Below are positions 25,306 through 33,750 of a stretch of DNA of 64,000 bases, one piece after another. This DNA comes from Mesorhizobium jarvisii. GTDB taxonomy: Bacteria; Pseudomonadota; Alphaproteobacteria; Rhizobiales; Rhizobiaceae. The stretch lies in the NCBI RefSeq assembly GCF_003601985.1, contig NZ_QZXA01000004.1, positions 124,001-188,000 of the forward strand, in the 5' to 3' direction. Numbering within the stretch: position 1 is the first letter of the stretch; each line of letters opens with the position of its first letter. The position numbers and the translations under genes are program-made. Under the pieces are notes generated by a model. It was not told the origin of the DNA and searched no databases. It saw nothing but the letters and a program-made list of their open reading frames with translations.

Positions 25306-26328
25306 ATGTCGATGACGAAATCAGAGGTCTGCGTGATCATCGCGGCCAAAAATGCGGCACGCACGATCGCGGTCGCCATCGCGTCCGCATTGCGCGAACC
25401 CGAGGTGGCGGAGGTCGTCGTCGTTGACGACGGCTCCACCGACAACACGACCGAGGTCGCCCGCGCCGCCGACGACGGCAGCGGCCGGCTCAGGGTCATG
25501 CGCCTCGACGTCAATCGTGGCCCCTCCTTTGCGCGCAATGCCGCGATCGCCGGCTCGAAAGCGCCGTTCATCAGCATTCTGGATGCCGACGACTTCTTCC
25601 TCGAGGGCCGGTTCCGCAACCTGTTTGCCGCCGCCGACTGGGATTTCGCGGCCGACAACATCATGCTCATCAGGGATGATGCGACGAGCGACGCGACCAA
25701 GATCGTCGCCCCGGATTTTGCCGCCGATCCGGAATTCCTCGACTTCGAGCGCTTCGTCGAAGGCAACATCTCCAGGCGCCGCGTGCAGAGAGGCGAGCTT
25801 GGCTTCTTGAAGCCGGTGATCAGCCGCGCCTTCCTCGATCGGCACCGATTGCGCTACGACGAAAGCCTGCGGCTGGGCGAGGATTACGAGCTCTACGCCC
25901 GCGCTGTCGCCCATGGCGCGCGGTTCAAGGTCATCCGTTCCTGCGGCTACGGCGCCATCGTACGCGCTGATTCGCTCAGCGGCCGCCACAAGACGCAGGA
26001 CCTGAAGCGGCTGGCCGACGCCGATCTGGCGCTGCTGGCGATAGATAGCCTGCCGGAAGGCTCCAAGGCGGTGCTGCGGCGGCACGAGCGGCATGTGCGC
26101 GACAAATACCGGCTGCGCAATTTCCTCGACGTGAAGGCCGAGCGCGGGCTGGCTTCGGCCGCGGCCTACGCCTTTGCAAGTCAATCCAACCTGGTCCCCA
26201 TCGTCCAGGGCGTGGCCTCCGACAAGCTAGAGGCACTGTTTCGGCGCGTTGGCCTTGTGTCCGGGCAAAAGCGCGTGCCACCGCTGCGTTTCCTGATGGC
26301 CGGGACCAGTGCGGGCAAGGAGCGGTAA
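25306..26328 (+). CDS. exoU: Family 2 glycosyltransferase, ExoU-like
   Basis: 340 residues, cytoplasmic GT-A fold. The N-terminus CVIIAAKNAARTIAVAI, VVDDGSTDNT and ISILDADDFF (DxD metal site) are typical of GT2. LGEDYELYARA holds the catalytic-base ED region. ExoU of S. meliloti adds a late beta-1,6-glucose of the octasaccharide side chain; exact linkage here is inferred. GAGG precedes ATG 25306. It resembles the ExoO protein encoded at 38552-39535, consistent with two beta-1,6-glucosyltransferases from one lineage. Confidence 0.8.
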   Translation: MSMTKSEVCVIIAAKNAARTIAVAIASALREPEVAEVVVVDDGSTDNTTEVARAADDGSGRLRVMRLDVNRGPSFARNAAIAGSKAPFISILDADDFFLEGRFRNLFAAADWDFAADNIMLIRDDATSDATKIVAPDFAADPEFLDFERFVEGNISRRRVQRGELGFLKPVISRAFLDRHRLRYDESLRLGEDYELYARAVAHGARFKVIRSCGYGAIVRADSLSGRHKTQDLKRLADADLALLAIDSLPEGSKAVLRRHERHVRDKYRLRNFLDVKAERGLASAAAYAFASQSNLVPIVQGVASDKLEALFRRVGLVSGQKRVPPLRFLMAGTSAGKER

Positions 26329-26445
26329 GGGGCGGGAATGCTCGCTTCATCCGTCAAACAGCATTCGCACGGCGCAAACCATTTCCACTGGATTTAAGAG
26401 TTTACGAATTGGGTGGTTGCCTCACGGCTCCGACGATGGCAGTCT

Positions 26446-26462
26446 ATGTTGCGGTGCAGCAA
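26446..26462. promoter_or_regulatory. YTGC-N3-GCAR dyad upstream of the coiled-coil gene
   Basis: ATGTTGCGGTGCAGCAA, about 155 bp before the start at 26617; one of the best copies. Confidence 0.45.
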
Positions 26463-26616
26463 ATTGAATGACCAACCGAACTGGCCCCCGATCGGATTGG
26501 TCCGACGTCTCTCCCGTCAAAAGGAGCTGGACAATGCGGTACGAGCTTTTCAGCCCCGCTTGCGGGGATCGGCCAGTGGTCGGCAGGCAAGCCGGCGATA
26601 ACAGGAATTTAAGCCC

Positions 26617-27018
26617 ATGGCCTCGATATTTGGCTTCAGATCAAGGGATCCTGCCCGCGACCGGCAGGCCGACATAGCGCGCCACGACCGGCTGGCGAAA
26701 CTGTTCGAGCAGATCGCCGCCGAGATCGAGGCCGAGAAAACCGGCCTGGAGAGCCGCTACCGCAAGACGGCGACCAATGCGGCCTTTCTTGTCGAAGCCA
26801 TGGAAAACGGCTCCGCTTCGCAGAGGCGCTCATCCGAAGTCAGCGCGCTGACGCAATCGATCCTGAATTGCGAGCGCCGCATCGCCGCCTTGTCGCGCCA
26901 GGACGGCCTGATGAAAGAGCTGCGTCATTCGCTGAATATGGTCTTCGACGCGGCTGGGGAGTCCGATTCGGCCGACGCGGCCGATTTCGCCAGGCCCGCG
27001 GGCGCCGGCCGGGCGTGA
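26617..27018 (+). CDS. Hypothetical coiled-coil protein in the EPS locus
   Basis: 133 residues, not recognised as a known family. It has no signal peptide or membrane segment and is strongly helical with heptad-like patterning (RLAKLFEQIAAEIEAEK, then ILNCERRIAAL), plus an Ala/Asp-rich tail. AGGAA precedes ATG 26617. It lies between exoU and exoK, behind one of the recurrent dyads, so a function in EPS regulation or in the assembly complex is possible. Confidence 0.6.
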   Translation: MASIFGFRSRDPARDRQADIARHDRLAKLFEQIAAEIEAEKTGLESRYRKTATNAAFLVEAMENGSASQRRSSEVSALTQSILNCERRIAALSRQDGLMKELRHSLNMVFDAAGESDSADAADFARPAGAGRA

Positions 27019-27023
27019 GACTA

Positions 27024-27063
27024 CTTCAAAGGCATGATGCAAGCTTCGAAGGTATGATGCAGA
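27024..27063. repeat. Two 20-bp direct repeats upstream of exoK
   Basis: CTTCAAAGGCATGATGCAAG is followed at once by CTTCGAAGGTATGATGCAGA (16 of 20 identical), 110 bp before exoK. The 20-bp period puts both on one face of the helix, as in operators. Confidence 0.5.
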
Positions 27064-27172
27064 CAGGAGAGGATTTCGGGAGGGCCGAAGAGGAGGCCAA
27101 GGTTGGCCCGTTTGGAAGCGGTTCAAACGTCGACTTTGGGTTGGGGACGCACAGCACAAAGGTGAGTTTGGT

Positions 27173-28054
27173 ATGAATTTGGATCCGAAAACCACGTCCA
27201 CGACAGCAATTGACGCAACCTCCGTCGCGCATCAGACCCGGCAAGCCGACCTGCGGCGGTTGGGCTTGATCGGCGGGTTGCTGCTGGCTGCTCTCGGCAG
27301 CCTCTTTGCGGCTCCCTCCCATGCGCAGGATATCCAGTCCGCTCCCTCTTTCGTCGATGATTTCAAGAGCTTCGACAAGTCGCGCTGGTATGTGTCCGAT
27401 GGCTGGAGCAATGGCAGTCATCAGAATTGCACCTGGTCGAAGGGGCTGGTGGAGCTTTCAGACGGTGTGCTGTCGCTTGGCTTCGAAAAACAGAAGCTGA
27501 AGGATCGCGAGTTCGCCTGCGGCGAGATCCAGACCAAGCAGCGCTTCGGCTATGGCACCTATGAGGCACGGCTGAAGACCGACACCGGCTCCGGCCTCAA
27601 CGCGGCCTTCTTCACCTATATCGGCCCGTCGGACAAGCAGCCCTGGGACGAGATCGACTTCGAGATCCTGACCAAGGACACCTCCAAGGTGCAGGTCAAC
27701 GCCTATATCGACGGCAAGGGCAAGAACGAGAAGCTGGTCGAGGTGCCGGGCGGCACGGACAAGGGCTTCAACGACTACGCCTTCGTCTGGGAGAAGGACA
27801 GTTTGCGCTGGTACGTCAACGGCGAGCTGGTGAACACCATCACCGACCCGGCGAAGCTGCCCAGCCATGCGCAGAAGATCTTCTTCAGCCTTTGGGGCAG
27901 CGACACCATGAAGGGTTGGATGGGCGCCTTCGCGGATCCGGGCCGCAAGCTTTCGCTGCAGGTCGAACGCGTTGCCTTCACCGCGCTCGGCCAGCCATGC
28001 CAGTTTCCGGAATCGCTCGTATGCAGCGTAAAAGAGTTGGGAAAGACGAATTGA
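27173..28054 (+). CDS. exoK: ExoK-type endo-beta-1,3-1,4-glycanase (GH16)
   Basis: 293 residues. A short N-terminal extension is followed by a hydrophobic export signal (LGLIGGLLLAALGSLFAAPSHA) and the GH16 jelly roll. The catalytic motif is WDEIDFE with Glu160 nucleophile and Glu164 acid/base. Secreted ExoK cleaves nascent EPS into lower-mass forms and helps biofilm formation in S. meliloti. AAGGTGAG precedes ATG 27173. It starts a likely operon with the UDP-glucose dehydrogenase, GMC oxidoreductase, Tat protein and GT4 genes. Confidence 0.9.
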   Translation: MNLDPKTTSTTAIDATSVAHQTRQADLRRLGLIGGLLLAALGSLFAAPSHAQDIQSAPSFVDDFKSFDKSRWYVSDGWSNGSHQNCTWSKGLVELSDGVLSLGFEKQKLKDREFACGEIQTKQRFGYGTYEARLKTDTGSGLNAAFFTYIGPSDKQPWDEIDFEILTKDTSKVQVNAYIDGKGKNEKLVEVPGGTDKGFNDYAFVWEKDSLRWYVNGELVNTITDPAKLPSHAQKIFFSLWGSDTMKGWMGAFADPGRKLSLQVERVAFTALGQPCQFPESLVCSVKELGKTN

Positions 28055-28103
28055 ACCGGCCGGACCGAGAACGGGTCGCGGCCATGGATGGGAATGAAAC
28101 CGA

Positions 28104-29435
28104 ATGAACTTGACGGTGTTTGGAATTGGCTATGTCGGCCTCGTGCAGGCGGCGGTGCTTGCCGAGGTTGGCCACCAGGTGGTTTGCGTCGACATCGACG
28201 AAGGCAAGGTGGAGCGCCTCAACCAGGGCTTCGTGCCGATCTTCGAGCCAGGCCTCGAAACCATCGTCAGGGAGAATCATGCCGCCGGCCGCATCAAATT
28301 CACCACCGATGCCGCCGCCGCCGTCCGGCACGGTGAAATCCAGATGATCGCGGTCGGAACGCCGCCCGGCGAGGACGGCTCGGCCGACCTCAAATATGTT
28401 CTGGCCGTCGCCGAGACCATCGGCCGCGAGATGGATAGCGCCAAGATCGTCGTCGGCAAGTCGACCGTGCCGGTCGGCACCTGTGAAAAGGTGAAAGCCA
28501 GGATCGCCGAAACGCTGAAGAAGAGAGGGCGTGAGGATCTTGCCTTCGACGTCGCCTCCAATCCCGAGTTCCTCAAGGAAGGCTCGGCCGTCGCCGACTG
28601 CATGAAGCCCGACCGCATCATCGTCGGCACCTCGAGCGAGGGGACCGAGGCGGTGATGCGCGAGCTCTACGCGCCCTTCAACCGCAACCACGAAAAGATG
28701 ATCGTGATGGATGTGCGCAGCGCCGAATTCACGAAATACGCCGCCAACTGCATGCTGGCCACCAAGATCAGCTTCATGAACGAGATGGCCAATCTGGCCG
28801 AGCAGCTCGGCGCCGACATCGAGGAGGTGCGCAAGGGCATCGGCAGCGATCCGCGCATCGGCTACCACTTCATCTATCCCGGTCTCGGCTATGGCGGCTC
28901 ATGCTTTCCCAAGGACGTCCGCGCCCTGATCAAGACCGCCGAGGGCGTCAAGTTCGATGCCAAGCTGCTGCGCGCCGTCGAGGAGCGCAACAATGACCAG
29001 AAATCCGTGCTGTTCGACAAGGTGAACCGCTATTTCAAGGGCAATCTCAAGGGCAAGACCTTTGCGCTGTGGGGCCTGGCTTTCAAACCCAACACCGACG
29101 ATATGCGCGAGGCGCCGGCGCGAGTCCTGATGGAAGCGCTGTGGAAGGCCGGCGCGACCGTACAGGCTTACGATCCCGAGGCGATGCAGGAATGCCAGGC
29201 CATTTACGGCCTGCGCGACGACCTGCTGCTCTGCGGCACCAAGGAAGCGGCCCTGCGCGGCGCCGATGCGCTGCTCATCGCCACTGAATGGAAGAGCTTT
29301 CGCGCCCCGTCCTTCGATGCGTTGAAGGACGCGCTGACCACGCCGGTCATCTTCGACGGCCGCAACCTCTATGACCCCAAGGTCGTGGCGCGCCACGGCA
29401 TCGAATATCACTCGATCGGCAGAATGGCGGCATGA
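28104..29435 (+). CDS. rkpK: UDP-glucose 6-dehydrogenase
   Basis: 443 residues. NAD-binding GIGYVG at 7-12, KSTVPVGT, the catalytic Cys267 in YGGSCFPKD and the C-terminal FKPNTDD are all present. It oxidises UDP-glucose to UDP-glucuronate. Its place among exo genes implies that the EPS contains glucuronic acid, as in Mesorhizobium EPS and unlike S. meliloti succinoglycan. The exoN product supplies UDP-glucose. Also known as ugd; in Sinorhizobium rkpK. Confidence 0.9.
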   Translation: MNLTVFGIGYVGLVQAAVLAEVGHQVVCVDIDEGKVERLNQGFVPIFEPGLETIVRENHAAGRIKFTTDAAAAVRHGEIQMIAVGTPPGEDGSADLKYVLAVAETIGREMDSAKIVVGKSTVPVGTCEKVKARIAETLKKRGREDLAFDVASNPEFLKEGSAVADCMKPDRIIVGTSSEGTEAVMRELYAPFNRNHEKMIVMDVRSAEFTKYAANCMLATKISFMNEMANLAEQLGADIEEVRKGIGSDPRIGYHFIYPGLGYGGSCFPKDVRALIKTAEGVKFDAKLLRAVEERNNDQKSVLFDKVNRYFKGNLKGKTFALWGLAFKPNTDDMREAPARVLMEALWKAGATVQAYDPEAMQECQAIYGLRDDLLLCGTKEAALRGADALLIATEWKSFRAPSFDALKDALTTPVIFDGRNLYDPKVVARHGIEYHSIGRMAA

Positions 29436-29499
29436 GGGCGAGCGTGGGAAGCAAGCGGAATTTGGCACACGCGCCCGGCGCAGAAAGGAGTTGCGGCTG

Positions 29500-30942
29500 A
29501 TGGTGCTGGACGTAAAGCCAGAGCAAATCACCAAGGATCATTTCGATCTCATCGCGATCGGTTCCGGTTTCGGTTCGGCCTTCTTCCTGCACGAATTCGC
29601 CAAGCGGCGTAAGGCGCGCATCCTGATCCTGGAATGGGGTCGGCACAACACGCATGAATGGCAGCTCGGCCAGAACGCCAACACCGACATCGACGACGAG
29701 ACGACCTACAAGACCAACTCCGACAAGCCGTGGAATTACACGATCGGACTGGGTGGCGGGACCAACTGCTGGTTCGCCCAGACGCCGAGGTTCCATCCCA
29801 ATGACTTCAGGCTGAAAAGCACCTATGGCATCGGCAATGACTGGCCGATCAGCTACGACGATGTCGAGCCGTTCTACTGCGATGCCGAAGAGATCATGTC
29901 GATCTCCGGCGATTCCGACATGGCGGCGATGCTGCCGCGATCGAAACCGTTTCCGCAACCGCCGCATCGCATGTCGACGCCGGACAAGATGATGAAGGCG
30001 GCCCAGCCCGATCAGCATTTCGTCATGCCGACCGCCCGCGCCCGAGTGCCGACCGCGCAGCGCACCTCGTGCTGCGCCAATCTGCGCTGCTGGCTGTGCC
30101 CGGTCGACGCGAAATTCACCGCCAACAATGGCCTGATGCATGTCTTCGAGCATCCTGACGTTTCGGTCTGCCTCGGCGCGGAAGTGCGGCGGCTTGATCA
30201 GGTCGGCGGCACGGTCCGTTCGGTCACCTTCGTTCATGACGGCAAGGAGTATCAGGTCAGCGGCGACCTCTTCATTCTTGGCGCCAACGCCATCCAGAGC
30301 GCGGCGATCATGCTGCGCTCGGGGCTGGGAGACGAATTCGTCGGGCGCGGCCTGCATGAATCCTATGGCTGGAATGTCGAGGTCTATCTCGACGGCGTCG
30401 ACAATTTCGACGGCAGCACCATCACCACCGGACTGAATTTCGGCCTCTATGACGGTCCGCACCGGTCCGAGCACGCGGCGGCGCTGGTCTATTTCGAGAA
30501 CCGCTGGCAGCACGGGATGCGCGCCGAGAAGGGACGTCTGCGGCAGGCGCTGCCGTTGGTCGTGGTCACGGAAAACCTGCTCGATCACGAGAATTTCGTC
30601 ACCCTCGACGAGGACGACAATGCCTTCGTCTCCTTCAAGGCGCCGTCGGACTATGCGGTCAAGGGCATGGCCCGGGCGCTGGACAAATTACCGGCACTGC
30701 TTGCCCCGCTGCCGGTCGAACGGCTCTTCGACCGCGGCATCCGGCCAACGGAATCGCATGTCCAGGGCACACTGAGGATGGGTACCGGCCCCGCTGATTC
30801 GGTGATCGACAGCAACATGATCCATCACCGGTTGAGAAACCTGGTTGTCGTCGGCACCAGCACCTATCCGAGCTGCTCCTGCGCCAATCCAAGCCTGACC
30901 GCGGCGGCTTTGTCCCTGCGGGCGGCGAGCCGGATCGCGTGA
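29500..30942 (+). CDS. GMC-family FAD oxidoreductase, candidate EPS-sugar oxidase
   Basis: 480 residues. FAD-binding GSGFGS at 21-26 and EWG after beta strand 2. The active-site pair is His420 (ESHVQGTLRMG) and Asn463 (ANPSLTAAAL). A Cys-rich loop (Cys191, 192, 197, 200, CCANLRCWLCP) recalls the gluconate, fructose and sorbose dehydrogenase branch that oxidises sugar hydroxyls and passes electrons to other proteins. ATG 29500 has AAAGGAG upstream. It has no signal peptide; the next gene encodes a Tat-signal protein, and in the related membrane dehydrogenases the small subunit carries the signal for both. I infer periplasmic oxidation of an EPS sugar, possibly ribose to riburonate. Confidence 0.78.
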   Translation: MVLDVKPEQITKDHFDLIAIGSGFGSAFFLHEFAKRRKARILILEWGRHNTHEWQLGQNANTDIDDETTYKTNSDKPWNYTIGLGGGTNCWFAQTPRFHPNDFRLKSTYGIGNDWPISYDDVEPFYCDAEEIMSISGDSDMAAMLPRSKPFPQPPHRMSTPDKMMKAAQPDQHFVMPTARARVPTAQRTSCCANLRCWLCPVDAKFTANNGLMHVFEHPDVSVCLGAEVRRLDQVGGTVRSVTFVHDGKEYQVSGDLFILGANAIQSAAIMLRSGLGDEFVGRGLHESYGWNVEVYLDGVDNFDGSTITTGLNFGLYDGPHRSEHAAALVYFENRWQHGMRAEKGRLRQALPLVVVTENLLDHENFVTLDEDDNAFVSFKAPSDYAVKGMARALDKLPALLAPLPVERLFDRGIRPTESHVQGTLRMGTGPADSVIDSNMIHHRLRNLVVVGTSTYPSCSCANPSLTAAALSLRAASRIA

Positions 30943-30955
30943 GAGGAGCGGGCCG

Positions 30956-31405
30956 ATGATCGAAGTCACACGGCGCTCCGCACTGGCCATCCTGGCGGGT
31001 GGCGTTGCCTCGACGGGCGTTGCCTATGCCGCCGTCTCCTCGTTTTCGGACGAGGATCTGGTTCGCGTCACGCTGGAAAAATACCTCGGCAGGCTGAATA
31101 TGCGCATCGAGCATCTGCAGCAGTTCGTGCTGGAGTTCCGCAACCGCAACCCCTGGATCTTTCCGAGCGAGAAACTTAGCGACGCAGTCACTCTGGTCGA
31201 GGAGCTCAAACTGGGCGCCGCCCGCCGTCTGCTGCCCCAGGAGAAGCGGGAAGATCTGATACATTTCGACCGCTGGGTCATCGCCGAATTCCATATGCTG
31301 ACGGACTACGCCTGGCGCAGTTCGCCTGACGATCCGATCCGGTTCACCGGATGGAACTCATGCACCAATCCGTTCGCGACGCTTGATCCGCCACAGAGCG
31401 CTTGA
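30956..31405 (+). CDS. Small Tat-signal protein, probable partner subunit of the GMC oxidoreductase
   Basis: 149 residues. The N-terminus EVTRRSALAILAGGVASTGVAYA has twin Arg and a hydrophobic core ending in an Ala-rich cleavage region. The rest is helical and charged and contains no recognised catalytic motif. It is 13 bp downstream of the GMC gene with AGGAG before the ATG. Size and arrangement match the small subunits of sorbitol, fructose and gluconate dehydrogenases. No heme-binding CxxCH is present, so the electron acceptor is not encoded here. Confidence 0.7.
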   Translation: MIEVTRRSALAILAGGVASTGVAYAAVSSFSDEDLVRVTLEKYLGRLNMRIEHLQQFVLEFRNRNPWIFPSEKLSDAVTLVEELKLGAARRLLPQEKREDLIHFDRWVIAEFHMLTDYAWRSSPDDPIRFTGWNSCTNPFATLDPPQSA

Positions 31406-31470
31406 GGCGCCTTCGACGCGGCCGTTGATCGGCCGCATGACTGAAACGCGAAAGACCAGGAGCCAGGATC

Positions 31471-32550
31471 ATGAAAGTCCTCTTTGCCAGCGGCAACGGC
31501 TATCCGCCCGAGTTCGGTGGCGGCGTCCAATCCAGCACGCACCATCTGGTGCAGCAACTGATCGAACATGGCCATGAAGCGTCGGTGCTCTGCGCCCTGT
31601 TCGGCGACGGCATGTTCGGCTTCAAGGCGCGCGCCAAGATGAAGCTCATGCGGCAACCGGCGGTCGTCGACAGCTTTCCCGGTTACCCGGTGATAAGGAC
31701 ATGGTTTCCCTGGGAGGCGGCAGGGTTTGCCGTCAAGAAACTGAAGCCGGATGTGACGGTGGTCCAGTGCCACAAATCGGTTCCGCTCGGCAAAGCCCTG
31801 CAGGCCGAGGGCGTGCCGCTGGTGGTCTATCTCAGAAATGTCGAGTTCCATGAGCTGGGCGGCGATTTGCGCGAGTTGGGTTCCGCGCTCTACATCGCCA
31901 ATTCGGAGTTCACCGCGCGCAGCTACAAGAGGGAATTCGGCATCGAGGCGACGGTCATTCCGCCGACCATCAACCCGACGCAGTACAGCACGCCGACCAC
32001 GGGCCAGTTCGTCACCCTGATCAATCCCTATGAGGAGAAGGGCTTCAAGCTGGCGGTGCGCATTGCCGGCGCCTGCCCGGAAATCCCGTTCCTGTTCGTT
32101 GAAAGCTGGAAGCTGGAGGACGACCATCGCGCGCGCATCGAGGAGACGATCGCGCCGCTCGGCAATGTCACGCTGGAGAGCCGCACCAACGACATGAAGA
32201 CGATCTATGGCCGCACCAGGATCCTGCTCGCGCCCTCGAAATGGGAGGAGGCCTGGGGCCGAGTCGCGTCCGAAGCCCATTGCAGCGGCATCCCCGTCGT
32301 CGGTTCCCGGCGCGGCGGTCTGCCCGAAGCCATCGGCCCCGGCGGCACGGTGCTCGACTATGACGCTCCGCTCATCGACTGGGTCGCGGCCGTCAGGCAG
32401 CTGTGGAACGACAACAAGGAATATGAGCGGGTTTCAAACCTCGCGCGCGGCTTCGCGGCGCGTCCGGAGCTCGATCCCGATCGGCAGTTCGTCACCTTCT
32501 TCTCGATACTGGACAGGGCGGTGCGGCAGCGCGCGCTGCAGGCCGCTTAG
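31471..32550 (+). CDS. Family 4 glycosyltransferase
   Basis: 359 residues, GT-B fold. N-terminal YPPEFGGGVQSSTHHLVQQL with the glycine loop, and the C-terminal donor motif WEEAWGRVASEAHCSGIPVV (E-x7-E). Family 4 enzymes retain anomeric configuration, so an alpha linkage, for example to glucuronic acid, is expected. Located after the UDP-glucose dehydrogenase and GMC genes, it is a candidate alpha-glucuronosyltransferase. AGGAGCCAGGATC precedes the ATG. Its TAG stop lies inside the following palindromic repeat. Confidence 0.8.
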   Translation: MKVLFASGNGYPPEFGGGVQSSTHHLVQQLIEHGHEASVLCALFGDGMFGFKARAKMKLMRQPAVVDSFPGYPVIRTWFPWEAAGFAVKKLKPDVTVVQCHKSVPLGKALQAEGVPLVVYLRNVEFHELGGDLRELGSALYIANSEFTARSYKREFGIEATVIPPTINPTQYSTPTTGQFVTLINPYEEKGFKLAVRIAGACPEIPFLFVESWKLEDDHRARIEETIAPLGNVTLESRTNDMKTIYGRTRILLAPSKWEEAWGRVASEAHCSGIPVVGSRRGGLPEAIGPGGTVLDYDAPLIDWVAAVRQLWNDNKEYERVSNLARGFAARPELDPDRQFVTFFSILDRAVRQRALQAA

Positions 32551-32650
32551 AGCAATTCCAGGAAAAGTGTGAGCGGTTTTCCGTCCGGAATTGCGTTAAA
32601 ACAATAGGATAGAGCGGTTCGCCGTTTCTGTGAAACGGTTAAACGCTCTA
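32549..32650. repeat. Two-palindrome rhizobial intergenic repeat (RIME-like), copy 2
   Basis: Same layout as copy 1: AGAGCAATTCCAGGAAAAGT to CCGGAATTGCG, linker AAAACAATAGGAT, then AGAGCGGTTCGCCGTTTC to GAAACGGTTAAACGCTCTA. It fills the gap between convergent genes and supplies the stop codon of the GT4 gene. Confidence 0.85.
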
Positions 32651-32674
32651 GCCAGCACTCAGCAAGCCAGCCGA

Positions 32675-33697
32675 TCAGGCCGGGCGCTTGACCCGGCTTT
32701 TCAGCGTTTCATAGCCGCGGGCGCCAAGCAGGGCGCGGGCCAGGGCCTTGGCGGCGCCCTTGCGGCCTTGCTGCGAGTTGATCTGCCGCAGCCTGGCCGG
32801 CAGGTTGCGCGCCGCCTGGCCGAGCGCCGGCAGCGACAGTGCGTCGGGAAAGCTCACCATATGGGTTTCGACACACAGCACCGGCTTGCCTGACAGCTCC
32901 GTGATCTTCAGCGCCTGCGCATGTTCGCTTTCGATGAACAGGATGGCGTTGGATTTGCGGTAGAAATCGGCCTTGAAACTGCCATGCGCGCCGAGCCGCT
33001 GACGCTCCGCCTTGCTCGGCAGGTCGAGCATGATCAGCTGGTCGTACAGGATCCCGTTCTTGGCCAGCCACGCCTCGGTCAGCGCGCGGTATTTCTCCAG
33101 CCGGCTGGTGACCAGCCAGCCGATCCTGTGGGTCGGGGCATGCAGCGGCCGCGCTTCGCTGAGGAATTTCTCATAGGCCGGACCATCGTCGTTTTCCGCC
33201 TCGGTCGGATCGAGGCACAGCACGCCGTCTATGTCGACGCAGCATTGCGCCAGGAATTTGTGATGCATGAAATTCCACTGGAACATGCGCGGATGCGGCA
33301 CCACTTCGAAGACGACGTCGGTTTCCCGATGCTTCGGCTCCAGGCCGAATACTGCGGCATAGATTAAATCACCCTCGATGCCGGCAGCCTCGATACGGGC
33401 ACGGGCATCGCGCATGGCGTTGCCGCCGGCGATGCTGTCGTCGATCACAAGCACCTTGCGCATGTCCGAGACCTTGCGGTCGAGTGCGGCGCGCCGCTTG
33501 GTGATGCCTGACGTATAGACCCGGCCTTCCAGGAAGGAATCCAGATCGGTCATCGGAATGTTCGCCGCAAGGCTGACCAGCGTCCCCGCCAGCACGCCGC
33601 TTCTGGGCACGCCGACCACAAGGTCGATGTCGCGCGGCAGCCGGTGAAGGTTGCCGACAATCGTGTCATTCATGTCGGAGATCGATCGGTAGTGCAT
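32675..33697 (-). CDS. Phosphoribosyltransferase-HAD phosphatase fusion
   Basis: 340 residues. Residues 1-135 are a type I phosphoribosyltransferase with VGVPRSG near 29-34 and the PRPP loop KVLVIDDSIAGG at 81-92. Residues 150-285 look like a HAD phosphatase: motif I DIDGVL at 155-160 and LVTSRLEKYR as motif II. Such two-domain proteins (or separate pairs) transfer 5-phosphoribose from PRPP to a glycan and then remove the phosphate, giving ribofuranosyl residues in some O antigens. In an EPS locus with an oxidoreductase, the inferred job is to add ribose that is later oxidised to riburonic acid. Nucleotide salvage is the alternative. It is 53 bp downstream of the flippase gene, same strand. 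Confidence 0.8.
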   Translation of the reverse strand: MHYRSISDMNDTIVGNLHRLPRDIDLVVGVPRSGVLAGTLVSLAANIPMTDLDSFLEGRVYTSGITKRRAALDRKVSDMRKVLVIDDSIAGGNAMRDARARIEAAGIEGDLIYAAVFGLEPKHRETDVVFEVVPHPRMFQWNFMHHKFLAQCCVDIDGVLCLDPTEAENDDGPAYEKFLSEARPLHAPTHRIGWLVTSRLEKYRALTEAWLAKNGILYDQLIMLDLPSKAERQRLGAHGSFKADFYRKSNAILFIESEHAQALKITELSGKPVLCVETHMVSFPDALSLPALGQAARNLPARLRQINSQQGRKGAAKALARALLGARGYETLKSRVKRPA

Positions 33698-33750
33698 GGA
33701 TCAGACCTGATGTTCGTGTGGATATTGGGTAGCCGGCAAAGGTGCCGAAA

